From Talaromyces rugulosus (Eukaryota; Ascomycota; Eurotiomycetes; Eurotiales; Trichocomaceae): a stretch of DNA of 64,000 nucleotides. The notes under the pieces are model-generated. The model saw only the letters and a list, made by a program, of their open reading frames with translations, was not told the DNA's origin and searched no databases. A program made the position numbers and the translations under genes. Shown here in pieces: positions 1 through 11,400 of the stretch; the stretch's first letter is position 1, and each line of letters begins with the position of its first letter. Location of the stretch: NCBI RefSeq assembly GCF_013368755.1, contig NC_049561.1:5208001-5272000 (forward strand), given 5' to 3'.

Positions 1-557
1 TCATGTAGGTGTCTTTTCACTCATACCGTTGGCACGATCGAAGTCATAATTCCTACACCCACTCCCGTCACAATTCGTCCCACAATCAGATGCGGAATGA
101 CTTGAGCCGTGGCTTGAAGAATAGTTCCGACCATGACAATGACACAACCGACATACTAAACAATTTAGCAAAGATTTCTGGCGCAACATATTCTAGATTT
201 AACCTACAATAGACCTCCTTCTTCCAAGTGCTTCGCCGGTCACAAATGTGAACAATGACCCGAACAGGCAACCAATATCATATAGACCGGTAATCAACCC
301 TTGTTGCAATGTCTACAAAGTTAGCCTTGTGTCACTTGGTTATCTGTAGGGCGGTTGTCGTACAGAAGGGTTGTTGAATTGCTTCACAAACGACTCCGAT
401 GAAATGATGCCACCCATGACACCTTGATCATCTGTCAATCGTTAGTATAGCGAAGGATCAAGGTCCATGAAGCCTTCATACAGCCAAATAGTAAAAATCC
501 CATGCCACCAGCAGCGCTGATTAGCATGTTCAAGGTTCTCCCCCTTGGTTCAAACAT
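1..557 (-). CDS. MFS sugar transporter, N-terminal part (runs off left edge)
   Basis: Partial gene. The ATG at 557 opens MFEPRGRTLN, and splicing gives FLLFGYDQGVMGG, the classic first membrane helix of fungal hexose/quinate-type major facilitator transporters. Exons I infer: 557-482, 431-364, 312-208, 155-27; each junction keeps phase (for example TAT of GYDQG is split T|AT) and a new donor GTATGA begins at 26. The last exon reads GTILQATAQ...IVGRIVTGVGVGIMTS, matching helices 3-4 of the family (VGRxxxGxGxG). About 134 N-terminal residues lie in the window; the remaining helices are off the edge. Expected to act at the plasma membrane by proton-coupled sugar uptake; the substrate cannot be told from this part. 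Confidence 0.85.
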
Positions 558-1407
558 AGTGTAAAGTCTTTTCTTGAGGACGCTCGAAATAAAGTTTCAA
601 AAAAAAAAAGGTCATAGGGGTGGAATAATTGGTATGAATTCTTTCACGCGATACGTCACCTTATATACATTCGCAAGAAGAGAACAATAATAACACGATA
701 ATAATAAATGACTCGAATGTCGTAGTGGTACACTAGAGCCGATCCGGGGCAAAGTCTGTGACAGAAACTACATGTATGAGACAGAATAGCCCATGCACTG
801 TAATAAATTTGTGATTACACCCCCTGCTCTCTACTTTTTGTGGCTTTGGAAATCAGGAACTTGTGAACCTGTTTCAATTACAACTTCTATCAATCCTCAC
901 CTCTAGGCACTCAACAACCTGGTCGAGCTGCTCCGATTTCACCTGCATTGGCCGACCCTTACATACATCGCAAAACTGGATCATTAGAATGCATTCAAGC
1001 TCGAAAAGGAAATTCCGAATTCCCGGCGGAATCCTTTCGCCTCGTCCGGTCGGCCAAAAACGTCATTGGCACATTGAATACTACTACCATTGGCCGGGTT
1101 CTATAGGAAACCTTGATTTGAATGACTTTCCAGTCGGATTGCTCGCTATTTGCTAGACCCAGTTACGGTCTTTAGCGCCAAAGCTAGTTGAACAACTGGA
1201 TATACGTAGTACTGAATCGTGATCGGGGGGAAGTCCTCCCCCCGGACACAGAGCCTGACTCGGAGCCAACCAGGAAGACGCCGTAGTAAGAATCCCCCCA
1301 CAGGGCCACAACCCCCCGTGCGGAGTCTGGGGAATTTCCCCGCGCCTTGTGGGCAACTTTAAAATTTGAATCGTCTTGCTATCATTATTCCCGTCAAGAA
1401 AAAAAAG
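558..1407. other. Intergenic region with GC-rich hairpins
   Basis: Divergent promoter space between the transporter and the Zn2Cys6 regulator. No convincing gene. It holds an A-run near 600, an 8-bp-stem hairpin at 1224-1244 (CGGGGGGA / TCCCCCCG, 5-nt loop) and a GGGGAA-T-TTCCCC inverted repeat at 1329-1341, just upstream of the regulator's start. CGG/CCG-rich inverted repeats are the kind of site Zn2Cys6 proteins bind, so autoregulation is possible, but that is inference. Confidence 0.4.
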
Positions 1408-4011
1408 ATGGATCGCATGCTCAACAGTGGTTACGGGCGTGCCAAAAGGACACCCCGGGTGACTTCAGCTTGTCAGCGATGTCGCCGACACAAGCTGAAA
1501 TGCGATAGCGAACGACCATGCGCGTTGTGCATTCGATCCGGGGTCCCTTGCATCTCCGAAAACCGCCCCACGTACAGAAAACGTAGGGGAGTCAATCGGA
1601 ATGGGATCAACAGGCCGGACCAGCCTCCTCCGGACAGGTCAGGTCCTGCAGGACGCTTGCTTGGGAGTCTCGAGGTAGCCCTCCAGAGCAATGAGATTGT
1701 CACACCAGAAGCCGACACGGATACCCCTCAGCACCTTGCTGGGGCTAATCATGATCCTGGGAATCAAAATGCAAGTTGGTTTGATAGCAATGCTCGGATT
1801 TCTTCAGCGGGCATGACCCAGGAGGTACTAAACCTGTTATTTATATATCCAACTTCCTAGACGATATATCGCTAATATTTCTCCGTGATACGTCCTCGGT
1901 AGATCATTGATCAATTTAGTCCAAAAACTATACTTGGAAGCTCAACTTCCGCGTTGCCTGGAGGCTCAAAGCCAGATGAAGTCTCGAGAGATCCACTGGA
2001 TTGCTCAATATCAGTCCGAGATGCCTTGAACTTTGATTTCCCGCCTAAGCCCGTGGCAGATTTCCTGTTGGAAACATACCTTGGTGCCGTGCACTGGTTC
2101 ATGATGGTGTTTCACCAGCCGACGTTTCGCTGTCAGTATGAGGCTATTCTCACCGGCAAAAGGTATAATAAGTCACAATCAAATAAGTTGATTATGATCC
2201 TGCTTGTACTCTCGTTGGGTGCACATTATACCACAGAAGATCGCGTCAGAGCCCATTGCGCAACATTTGATCTTGAGGACTTTCGAAAACGATCGCTCGC
2301 CAAAGTGGAAGAGTGTCTTTTGAATTTGCTTGACAGCGCAAACGTAGAATCCGTCCAAGTCTGCGTGATTTTAGGCTCTTTCTATCTTTATCATGGGCGA
2401 CCCAACTTGGCGTTTGTGGTCCTTGGAGCAGGTATTAGGTGCAGCCAAATAATGGGTCTATATAAAGAATTCTCGTGGCGCGGTGTGTCTGAAATTGAGA
2501 AAGAAGAACGACGTAGAACATTTTGGGCACTATACGTGTTTGACCGGTATGTGATGTTGGGTCTTGCTTGACTTTCTTAAAGTCTCTAACACTTGAACCA
2601 AGATTTGCTTCAATCGTCTATGGAAAGCCGTGTTCCATTCAAAGAGAGGAAATCGATGTGAATATGCCACAGAATTTGGGCGACACGATAATTCAACACC
2701 CTCTGTTCCACACCGTGACTACCATGCCCGATGGCATTACAGAGCCCGTGACGACTTTTACATATGTAAAATTCAAGATCAGGTTGTACCAAATCGCATC
2801 TCCGATTGTAACCGATGTCTACATTCACAAAAACACGGATCTAAACAGCTTGGCGACGAAAGTCATAAAGATTGATAAGCAGCTGCGAAAGTGGTTCACA
2901 AGTCTTCCTCCTGAACTAAAGCTCGAGCAAGTATCCAAACAGGGCATAAAAGAGCCAACACAAGATGCTCGGTTGTTCATGCTGCAAGCACTAGCTCTTC
3001 AACTTGCCTATGATAATGTTCAAATTCTGCTACATCGACCATTCCTTTCACAAAATACGCAGAGTTTGGCCATGGGGCCCAGTGGAGTAAGGAATACTTG
3101 TGAAGAACCCATAGCCACGAGCCCACTGAGTTCATGCAGATCAACCTCAATGCAACCCCACGGAACACAGAGCGCACTCTTGACAAGTAAGGATTACTGC
3201 TGGGAATCAGCCATCCAATCCTCGAATCTGGGACTTTACGGTCAATGTCTTGAATATGCACGTGAAACACATGCGGCTGCCTTTTTGGGGATTAACCTCT
3301 TCACGGCAAGCATGGTACTCTGCGTGTTTGCCTTATCAAATCCAATATCCACGCAGGCGCAACTAGCAAAACAAGCGGTGACGCGAATAATGTCCCTTTC
3401 ACGGTTTCTTGCCCATCGGTCTATTCTGTCAGGCCAGACAAATCAAGTACTGAGGGACTTGGTTAATCTGATCCTTGAAAAGGAGAGGAGAGTTATTCTT
3501 TCTGAGGATAAAGATGCCCCTCCCTTTCGTTCTAGCTATAACCAGGCAGTATCTACTTCCAGGGATATAATTCCCATGAATACTGGATTACCATCACAAC
3601 CTGAAAGCTTTGAAAGGCTACGAGATAACGATGTGGTTGCCCAGTCTCCTTACAATGAACAAAATCCTGCCCTAGCTACACCTATCGTTCAGGATCCAAT
3701 AAACGAAATTCACAACATCCCAGATTTCGGGAATTTGGACTTTGATGATGGTATTTCAACATTGCAAGAAGGTATGTGGTCTTCAACACAAAAGTTATAT
3801 ATGCAAAGACAAAACATTTGACGATAAATAACATCTAGCCATGTTTCCCGCAGTTCAAACACAAGAACCATGGAACATCCAATCCGACATGGGCATTTCT
3901 TCGGGCCCGTTACAGTCCGGAGATCGAATCATGAACTCAGACATTGATGTCACGAATTCTATTTGGCAGACATGGCTATGGAATCCATTCCCAGAGTCAT
4001 ACAGGGGTTGA
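1408..4011 (+). CDS. Zn2Cys6 transcription factor with fungal-specific TF domain
   Basis: Nuclear DNA-binding regulator of 795 residues. Exons 1408-1824, 1903-2546, 2603-3771, 3854-4011 total 2388 nt with all phases compatible. The zinc cluster lies near residues 18-45 (CQRCRRHKLKCDSERPCALC, then GVPC), followed by a basic linker. The middle region carries the fungal TF domain (PF04082 type): FRCQYEAIL, LGAHYTTED, and ERRRTFWALYVFDR joined by splicing to FASIVYGKPCSI. The in-frame stretch upstream begins with TTG, so the ATG at 1408 (MDRMLNSG) is the start; the ATG at 1420 is an alternative. It is divergent from the sugar transporter and convergent with the APH-like gene; control of the transporter is plausible but unproven. 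Target unknown. Confidence 0.88.
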
Positions 4012-4212
4012 CTTGTAAAAAAAATAAAAAAACATAAAAATATATTGGTCGTTCATGCAAATTTCAAGTAACTCACAACTATTGTAATATTCTAATATTT
4101 AATTCAGAGAACAAACCTAGTAAACATTGAAAATTGATGTTATCGTTATCTCAATAATCTACAAATTATAGTCGTTGAATTCGTGTAAAGAATGTGGATT
4201 GCTAGTTCAACA

Positions 4213-5149
4213 TCACTCCTCCTCGTAAAGATCATTCCAGAAGAGAATATCGCTCAGAAAATCTTCAGGCAAGTTAAGCGTAGCATAATTTTCTCTTTTA
4301 GGTGTCCGGATCTGGAGATGAACAGCCCCTGCAGTCTTCCAACCAAAGTATCCTGCCATCTCCCAGTCAACAAGTCCAACAATTTTGTCATTATCCACTA
4401 TACAGTTAGACAAAGTAAAGTCATTATGCATAAACCCGAGATCATGATCGATGTTTTCGGCCGAGAAAATTATCTCATTCTCCAACTCTTGAATGCCTCG
4501 ATGAGAGACAGGGTCCGGGTCCGGCGTGATATAGGATCGACTACTTTGAGAAGGCGGCAGTTTTATCGCATTCAACCGTCGTAAAACATCTCGTGCCTGT
4601 TGCTTAAACGACACCTTCTGGCTCTGAGAGATGTAGTCCCAAGCGATGTTGAGCCCAACTCCGGGAATCCTTTCTTGTACAAGAACATCACGGCCATTTA
4701 TCTGTACAGTCAAGTCAGTATCGTGGAAAATAGCTAGAATGATTCTCTTGAAGATACCTTGCTTGCAAAGTAAATTTGCGGGACTTTACACTGCCAAGAA
4801 CCCCTCTTACCAAAGCAGTAGCCTCAACTTCGTTCGAATCAGCGTATGAATAATCTCGACCCCCTCGTCGACCCTCGAGACGTTGCTTGAGATGGGTTGA
4901 TTTAATGATAACGCTTCCTAACGCAAATACATCGCGGCCGCCATCTGTATTTTCGTAAATGCGTACAGACGCATCGCACTTCTCCAGCACCGAAGCCCAG
5001 TACGCAAGGGACTCGTTTGAGGTGGAATTTATGTGTTTAGTGTCGGGCTTAAAGTCGTCAGGCTGAGGGAAATAACGTCCATAGAGCGGTACATCGGCGT
5101 ACCGGTCTGTTGGCGGGATTTTCGCGGGGTTTGCTTCGTAGGGATTCAT
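4213..5149 (-). CDS. APH/choline-kinase-fold phosphotransferase family protein
   Basis: Predicted 282-aa protein of the aminoglycoside-phosphotransferase-like superfamily (PF01636 type), common in fungi as small-molecule kinases of unknown substrate. Two exons, 5149-4790 and 4701-4213, both whole codons, joined by an intron with donor GTAAAG and acceptor TACAG. The catalytic loop is visible as MHNDFTLSN (H-x-D-x4-N, Brenner type), followed by GLVDWEMAGYFG, whose DWE holds the metal-binding Asp. The N-terminal lobe is divergent, with only a short conserved stretch (QERIPGVGL) before the hinge. It shares a 411-bp upstream region with the divergent dioxygenase gene. It should not be read as antibiotic resistance; fungal members are mostly uncharacterised. 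Confidence 0.75.
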
Positions 5150-5560
5150 GTTGGTTTAGAAGGCACGACTTGGGACACAATATTTGAATACGAGGAGGGA
5201 TAGGTGTTCTTATAAAAGGATACTAGAGCGGTGTGGATTTTCATGATTTATCCATCATTGGCCAGGCTGGATGCAGAAATGCGGCGCAGACAGGAGCCTT
5301 GCGAACAAGGCGTATTTTCGTATCCCAACAATGTTCCGAAGCTTATTCTTCAAATTTTCTTTGGAACTGTCAATTTTGGAAAACTCAAAAAATGCTAAGA
5401 GATGCCTAACATTACTAGAGAAAATACCTTCAATTCAATTCAATTGGGGTGGGGGAATCTTATGTAAGCGGTATAATCGACGGATGAAACATCGAATTAT
5501 CAACGTTTATCCCTCTCAAACAAGGACAAGAACTCCAAATCACCTATCTAGACAGCTAGA
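5150..5560. promoter_or_regulatory. Divergent promoter region, APH-like gene / dioxygenase gene
   Basis: About 410 bp between two divergent starts. A TATA-like TTATAAAAGG lies at about 5211, reading toward the kinase-like gene as CCTTTTATAA. An ATTCAATTCAATTGGGG stretch at about 5433 lies on the dioxygenase side. No open gene seen. Confidence 0.4.
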
Positions 5561-6395
5561 ATGGCAGTGTCGACGCCATTGAAGATAATTGCTGTGCTCG
5601 TACCAGCAATAGCAGTCTTCCTTGCCATCAGCCAGTCCGGAACCTGGCAATTATTAAACGGAATAATAAATCAAGGCATAGCCGGGTCGGAGCCCCAAAC
5701 CTACGTGCTCTCTGATGACCCAGTCGTGGTCTATGTGAAAGACTTTGTCAGCCATCAAGAAGCTGCCCATCTCGCCAATCTTGCGTATGTTTGTTCTGGG
5801 TCACATCAATGGAGCCCCCCGTATTCTAATTAGCGAATGCAGAAACGGGCGATTCGCGCCCTCACCCATGTGGGACAATGACGGCAAGCCTCATATCGAC
5901 AAGGCATACCGGCTCTCAATGACAGCAAAATTAGACCGAACCGACCCCGTTATTAAAAGAATCGAAGACCGAGCCCGGTCGTTCCCCTTTTACAAAAACC
6001 TGGGCGATTTCATGCCAATCGTCGTGCAAAACTACGGTATTGCCGGTCAATATCGAGACCACTACGACTGGTTCGACGACCGCCACGCCGTCGGCGGCAA
6101 TATCGTGTCTACGTTTTTTGTGTATATTCACTCGAATTGTACCGGAGGGGGTACGAATTTTGCGCGTTTGAATCCCCCTTCTTCGCTGGATGAGGAAGAG
6201 AGGTGGTGCGAGTTTATCGACTGTGATCGTCCGCTAGACGAGGGTGTGACGTTTAAGCCGATTCTGGGGAATGCAATCTACTGGGAGAATCTGCATGCGG
6301 ACGATAGTGGACATGTTCGCACTCTTCATGCTGGCATGCCTGTGACGTCGGGGAATAAGATGGGGATGAACATGTGGACATGGAAGACGGCGTAG
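5561..6395 (+). CDS. Prolyl 4-hydroxylase-like 2OG-Fe(II) dioxygenase, membrane anchored
   Basis: 261-aa protein from exons 5561-5784 and 5834-6395 (49-nt intron, GTATGT...TAATTAG). The N-terminus (LKIIAVLVPAIAVFLAI) is a signal anchor. The catalytic fold matches the P4Hc (SMART) type: RFAPSPMW, YRDHYDWF supplying His151 and Asp153, distal His240 in TLHAGMPV, and Lys250 in SGNKMGMNMW for 2-oxoglutarate. GNAIYWENL is the conserved strand before the distal His. It would hydroxylate a prolyl or other side chain in the secretory pathway using O2, Fe(II) and 2-oxoglutarate. The sequence retains all metal and cosubstrate ligands, so activity is expected; the substrate is unknown. Cysteines in HSNCTGGG and CEFIDCDR may form disulfides. 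Confidence 0.85.
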
Positions 6396-7170
6396 CCTTT
6401 GATATTTTGTGATTGATAGAATCGAGGTTCTTTAGATAAACCCTAATTATTAATACTCTCTATCCGTTGAAATTACAGTGTAAGCTCCTGGAGTAACGCC
6501 CCAATTCACCGTGCCTCGGCGATGGTTAGGGCAAGTCCGAAAAGGGTAATATTCCACTTGCTACTAACAACATCGGTAATAGATCCAAGCTATAAAGCAC
6601 CAATCGAGTTCCAGAAACAAGCCGAAAACAGGAAAACATCTTCCGGAGAGAATTGCTTTATTAAAGGCATGACCTCGTGGATCATCGATCTTCAATTCCG
6701 GCGTTGGCCCCGAAATCTAGGACATTCGCCCGATCTCGGTAGATTATCATATAACCCTTTGGATGTAAAACCGGGCACATTGACACTCGAAACTGATACT
6801 TTAGGGGTATTACGCAAATAATTAAGACTAGGTAGTTAATGAAGTTACTAGAAATGATTACTACCAAACCCAACTTCCACTACTTGAGTCTCTTGGCTTG
6901 AAGACGGCGGCACGCGGAGAGAATGCCGCCCGGCCAAGTCGGAGACTATGTAGATCTGGAGACGAAGACATTACTATGTGGGGAGCGAAGTTGAATAGTA
7001 TATATGAAGTGGATTTCCAGTATTTCCTATGTACAATCCCAAGTTTTTCCATCATCGTTGTCACATCAACCAAATATCAGAACATGCTCCAATCCGTTGC
7101 GCTCAAAGGGTATGTGCCAATGCCATCGACTACCAAAAATAAAAAAGCTCACAATTGAGAGATACAGAAA
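6396..7170. other. Intergenic region, no gene recognised
   Basis: Convergent 3' space between the dioxygenase gene and the next regulator. Only short ORFs without recognisable motifs or splice-compatible extensions. Confidence 0.4.
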
Positions 7171-9655
7171 TCAAACAAAATTAAAACTCAAGTCCGCCAA
7201 GTCATAATCCGCATTGTCAATTCCATCCAACATCGGTAGGAATGGGCCGCTGCCCAATGGAGCGCTGGCACCGGGACCCTCGTCAACATTCAGGCCGGTT
7301 TGCATATCAAAGTTGGGGTCGAGGGAGAGGAATGAAGGCTGTTCAGGGATATCGGACACACTGTTGAACAGCGAATTGCCGACGGGGTCTTGCTCGAGGG
7401 GGCTGAGAGCATGACTACTACTGTTGCTGCTGCCGCTATTATGATTATTATTCCACGCAGGAGGAAGATATGAACTGCTACGACGTGACGATTTGAGCAT
7501 CTTTTCGAGCCCCTCGGCCATCCAGTGCACGAGATGATAGCGGCCACAATTATTTCGGCGCAGCAGCTCGATGATCTGCTGGATAAGAGAGTGCGTGCTT
7601 TGGACGTCGATGCCGAGGTCTTCTCGGTATCGATCGGCGACTTTGAGAAGCACAACGCAGGCGAATGCAATCATCGTGTGGAAGTAGTGCGGCACGCCAA
7701 TGATGCTGCGTCGCAGATCTGTATCGTTGAGTAGTAGCTCAAGGACTGTGGTTGCGTGCGACACGGCCGTTGAAGCGGCGTCTCTGAAGTATGAAGGAAT
7801 GGGCTCGATATGGCTGCCCGACTTGAGGCCTCGGAATACGTGAGAGAACAGATGGAGCTTTCCAAAGTGGTAGTGCAAAAGAATACCCTTTGTAGGGAAG
7901 TCACCGATATGTTCATTTGCATCTAGTCGGCCTGTTAGTTTTCCGTTTGGGAGGTATATGCACAAGGGGTTGCTTACGAAGCTTAGGCGACCAATGAGCA
8001 AGCCATTTGTCGAGATGGTGACTGAAAGTATTGATATGCGAGACAAAGGCGCGAGGAACAAACTTGGTGGCATCAAGGCCAAAAAGCTCACGCACCTGGC
8101 CCAACAGCATCATGAGCGCAACTTGGCTTGATATCCGCACATCGGACTGGGTCGCATGTGGTGACTCGAGATAGCCTCGCCAGCCTCGAATTGTGTCGTC
8201 TTCGCGAATCATAGGGGCTCTGGTATACAATATGGACAGGTGTTGATCACATATATACAATAAATACCACAATCGCACGGGGTCGATTGAAGCTTCCGGG
8301 TCCGATGGATCCCAACTGTTCGGGGTTTCGGCAAATCCGTTGGTCGAGTCAAGAATACGATAATAAAACTTATGCAGGTCGATATCGCTGGCGCGACGGA
8401 CGGCAAATCCAGCCAGCGTCCATGATACGTCGCTAAGCCAGTATGACCCGATGACGAGCGCACGGAGATAATCCAGACTGATGCGGCGCTCGAACATGGA
8501 ACTTGATACCAACCGGCGGAATTCCTGATTACAGACTTCATAGACCTGGCCATTACCCGCCTGGTGAGAGGCTGCGACCGCACAGATACAGGCGGTTAGA
8601 AGAGAAGAGCTGCCCCGGAGACTATCGAGTGTCTTGTACTTGCTTGCCAGGCCATAGATATAGGGATCGAGGTGGGCGTGGTAGAATTGGAACAGTTTCT
8701 CGGCCTGGTCAACATGAAGCAAGCCTCGCGAGATGAAGTCGTCGTGGCGACTGGTCGGTTGCTCCTCGAACGTCTCTCCACGCAGAGAACGCAGACGGGT
8801 CATTTCATAAAGGGAGTCAATTGGTACTTGAGCAAGTGTATCGTGGTCAACAGGGTGTAATTGAGGAGACACCTCAAACATGGCCTGTTGCGGAACGGGT
8901 TCAACAGGGAGCTGTGCAGGCACTATTTCTTGTTCCTGGCTGCCACCGTGGTCGGGAAGTGGTGTGAGAAGATTGGGTAGTGACGGCAGAGAAAGAGCTC
9001 GCAATGTCTGCTCGAGAGCAGAGTGCATGGTACTCAAATCGTGGCCTACTGTTTTGCGCCATCTGTTGCCGTTAGCCAAGAGGGTTCTTTTCCGGCTGGT
9101 TTTTAGTGTCACTCACCGTGACTCTTCGTCAATTAATGTCTGCAAGCTCTTGTTGAGTTTACACGAGAGGCCTCTCTCTTTACATCTTTTACACGGTGGA
9201 CAATCGTCATCCATATCACACTTGATCTAAAAGAGATCCGATTTCAGCGCTTTGTTCAGTGCATACTAAAAGACCACCAAAAAAAAAAAAAAAGAAAAAA
9301 CAGAAAAACCAACCTTTTGTTTCCGGCAAGCAGCACACGCTTTTACTTTGCGAGTAATTGACGGCCACATGATGGCATCGTTATCATCCGACTGAGCCAA
9401 GCTGGCAGCTCGCTGGCGCGATCCACCGGAAGTCGACTTTGCTGACCGGGGCTCAGATCCGGCGTCTGTCAAGCTCGGAGTGGGAGGGCGTTGGTCGGAG
9501 AAGCTTCCATTGCGCTGGAACAGCTTTGTTTCGTTGGGGCTGCCTGGGCTTCCGGCTTTGATGCGAGTGTTCTGGGTTGCATGTTTGGTAGACAGACGGC
9601 GTGAGGCAGGCTGGGTGGCGGCGCCGTCGACTTGATTCCACGATCGTTTCGCCAT
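7171..9655 (-). CDS. Zn2Cys6 transcription factor
   Basis: 762-aa regulator; exons 9655-9314, 9226-9117, 9062-7978, 7922-7171 total 2289 nt. The zinc cluster is built across the first intron: ACAACRKQK is joined to IKCDMDDDCPPCKRC and then GLSC. The following NKSLQTLIDEESRW...LSTMHSALEQTLRALSLP resembles the linker/coiled-coil of a fungal regulator family that binds direct or inverted CGG repeats. The middle domain has a fungal_TF_MHR-like region. The C-terminus contains Asn/Ser-rich and acidic stretches (NADYDLADL) typical of activation domains. ATG 9655 (MAKRSW) is used because the in-frame extension upstream starts with TTG. Intron 1 contains a poly-T/A tract. Target genes unknown. Confidence 0.87.
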
Positions 9656-11400
9656 GACGAGATAGATACTGGGGAGAGGAGCGATCAATTGGATGAAGAT
9701 AAGTGGTTTCTATTAAGCAGCTCACGCATGGTATCGTGAAGTGTAGGAAGATGAAGACGCAAGGAATGGCGGAAATCTGGGGTAGGGAGGAGGGGAAGGG
9801 ACCCCTCCTTGGTTTTATTCGTACAATTTGCGTTCTTTTTCCCATTCCAACGATCACTTGAACCCACCCACCCATGTGTAATCACAGCCGGGCTGGACCT
9901 GGAGATGGAGCAAAAGACTGGAGCCAGCTCATGACTCACTCGTTCGTTCAACCTTCCGTGTTCACTGTCCACCCAATTTCTTTTTTGGAGACAGACAGAC
10001 AGTCGGAAGAATTCCGGGGCCCAATCATCGTCCCAATTGCCGGCCGCGCGATGCGGGGAATGCGCTTTTTACCCGATCCGGCAATTTTCGGTCGCCTCCT
10101 GTCCATGACTCCATATGTCGGCTACTTGGCAAGTTCAACCTTGAGGCCCTGCCAAAGCCGGTGGTCCCATTGGGTGGCTTGGCTCTTGTCCAAGAACGCC
10201 ATTTGCCAGTGTTTTCTGGGGCATATTACATGGATTCCCAGGAAACAGGAAGATTTCAAGCGGGCCGTTTCTGACCATAAACCGTCTGGCTGGGCTCTAC
10301 CCCCGCATATCACGGGGGACGTTCCGTAAGGGCGGCTACGCGTTTTCCCGAAAAAACCGGCCTGCCGAGCACGTTTTCTGCTGGGTCTGGCGTACTTTAG
10401 GCTTTTTTGGCGTCATCCAATCGGCGTGCACTCGCCCGTCTCCACCACCATGGATTTTTTCCGTGTCACGGGGTCGGTCCCCCCGTGTGGGGGGACCTCA
10501 TCTACTCATACCGTGGGGGCACCAGGAGTGCTCGAATCGAGGGTTGCACTGAGTGCTCCTCCCTATCATATTTGCGACTAGTACGTATATAACCCTGGCC
10601 TTAACCCGGGTTTGGCTCGCAGAATAGGTTACATCATAACTGTCGCCCATGCACCATGCTACTGGCAGACTGGTGCTGCCTCTCCTATTCCAGGTCAAGT
10701 ACGTACCATGACGCGGCGATATGAAGTTTAAAGCTTCCCCCCACGGGTCCCCACGCTGCATAGCATCGCTTGTACCCGAATTCGGAGAAGCCGACAAATT
10801 GTCGCTTGTTTCCTTCAAGGGCGGTTTCCGTGGAAGCAATATGCTTTCATAATGATAATGTATGACATTATACTTTGGTACAGCTGAAACTCTAACGATC
10901 CTTCGATTCAGTCGTTTCAGGGGCTCCTGGGCGTTGAATCTTGGTCGCCGGATGTAGTAGTACCTACGATAGTAACTGGTGACGAACGTCAATTCACCAG
11001 GGGTGGCAAATTCGCCACCACTTTCCCACCCTGCACGACACTTTTGGTCCTGGGGATTCCCCGGCCTCTGGTCAGGGGTTAACGCGTTAAACGTTTTCCG
11101 GGGAGCAGCTAACTTAGCTTATCCGTGCTATCAAGCAGTCACCTGGACAGTGGAGAGTGCTTTTCCGAAAGGAGAGCCACCTCCACACGCTGACCAGATA
11201 TAGTTCGCTTGATATTATAACCGTCAACTCATCATCAAGTCATATCCTTTCAATTTACCAAAGGGTGGGGAAAAAAAAGAATAATAGTTGTACATAACTT
11301 CATCCGCACTACCGCCCCGTATAATACAGCCCAATAATATAGTCAACAGCTAAATCGTAAATCATGAATCGTCGCTTCGTCAAAAGGTCAAAAAAACAGA
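9656..11400. other. 1.7-kb intergenic region with palindromes
   Basis: Upstream region of the 9655 regulator and downstream of the next one. It carries a perfect 9-bp-stem hairpin at 10476-10497 (GGTCCCCCC-gtgt-GGGGGGACC) and the perfect palindrome TTAACGCGTTAA at 11079-11090. Several long ORFs cross it, but none has a recognisable domain or compatible splicing. Unusually GC-rich around 10.0-10.5 kb. Confidence 0.4.

Noticed and set aside
863..1156. 97-aa plus-strand ORF
   Set aside because: No recognised motif, no signal peptide, no splice-compatible extension; lies in promoter space.
4702..4789. GC-AG intron in the APH-like gene (CAA|GCAAGG donor)
   Set aside because: A canonical GT-AG intron with donor AGT|GTAAAG and the same acceptor also keeps phase, so a non-canonical splice is not needed.
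4213..5149. Antibiotic-resistance gene
   Set aside because: APH fold alone does not indicate drug resistance; fungal members are mostly of unknown substrate.
9874..10329. 151-aa plus-strand ORF starting with ATG
   Set aside because: Composition is not protein-like, no domain, and it overlaps other frames; a chance ORF in GC-rich DNA.
10498..10992. 164-aa minus-strand ORF
   Set aside because: Starts with TTG rather than ATG and shows no domain.
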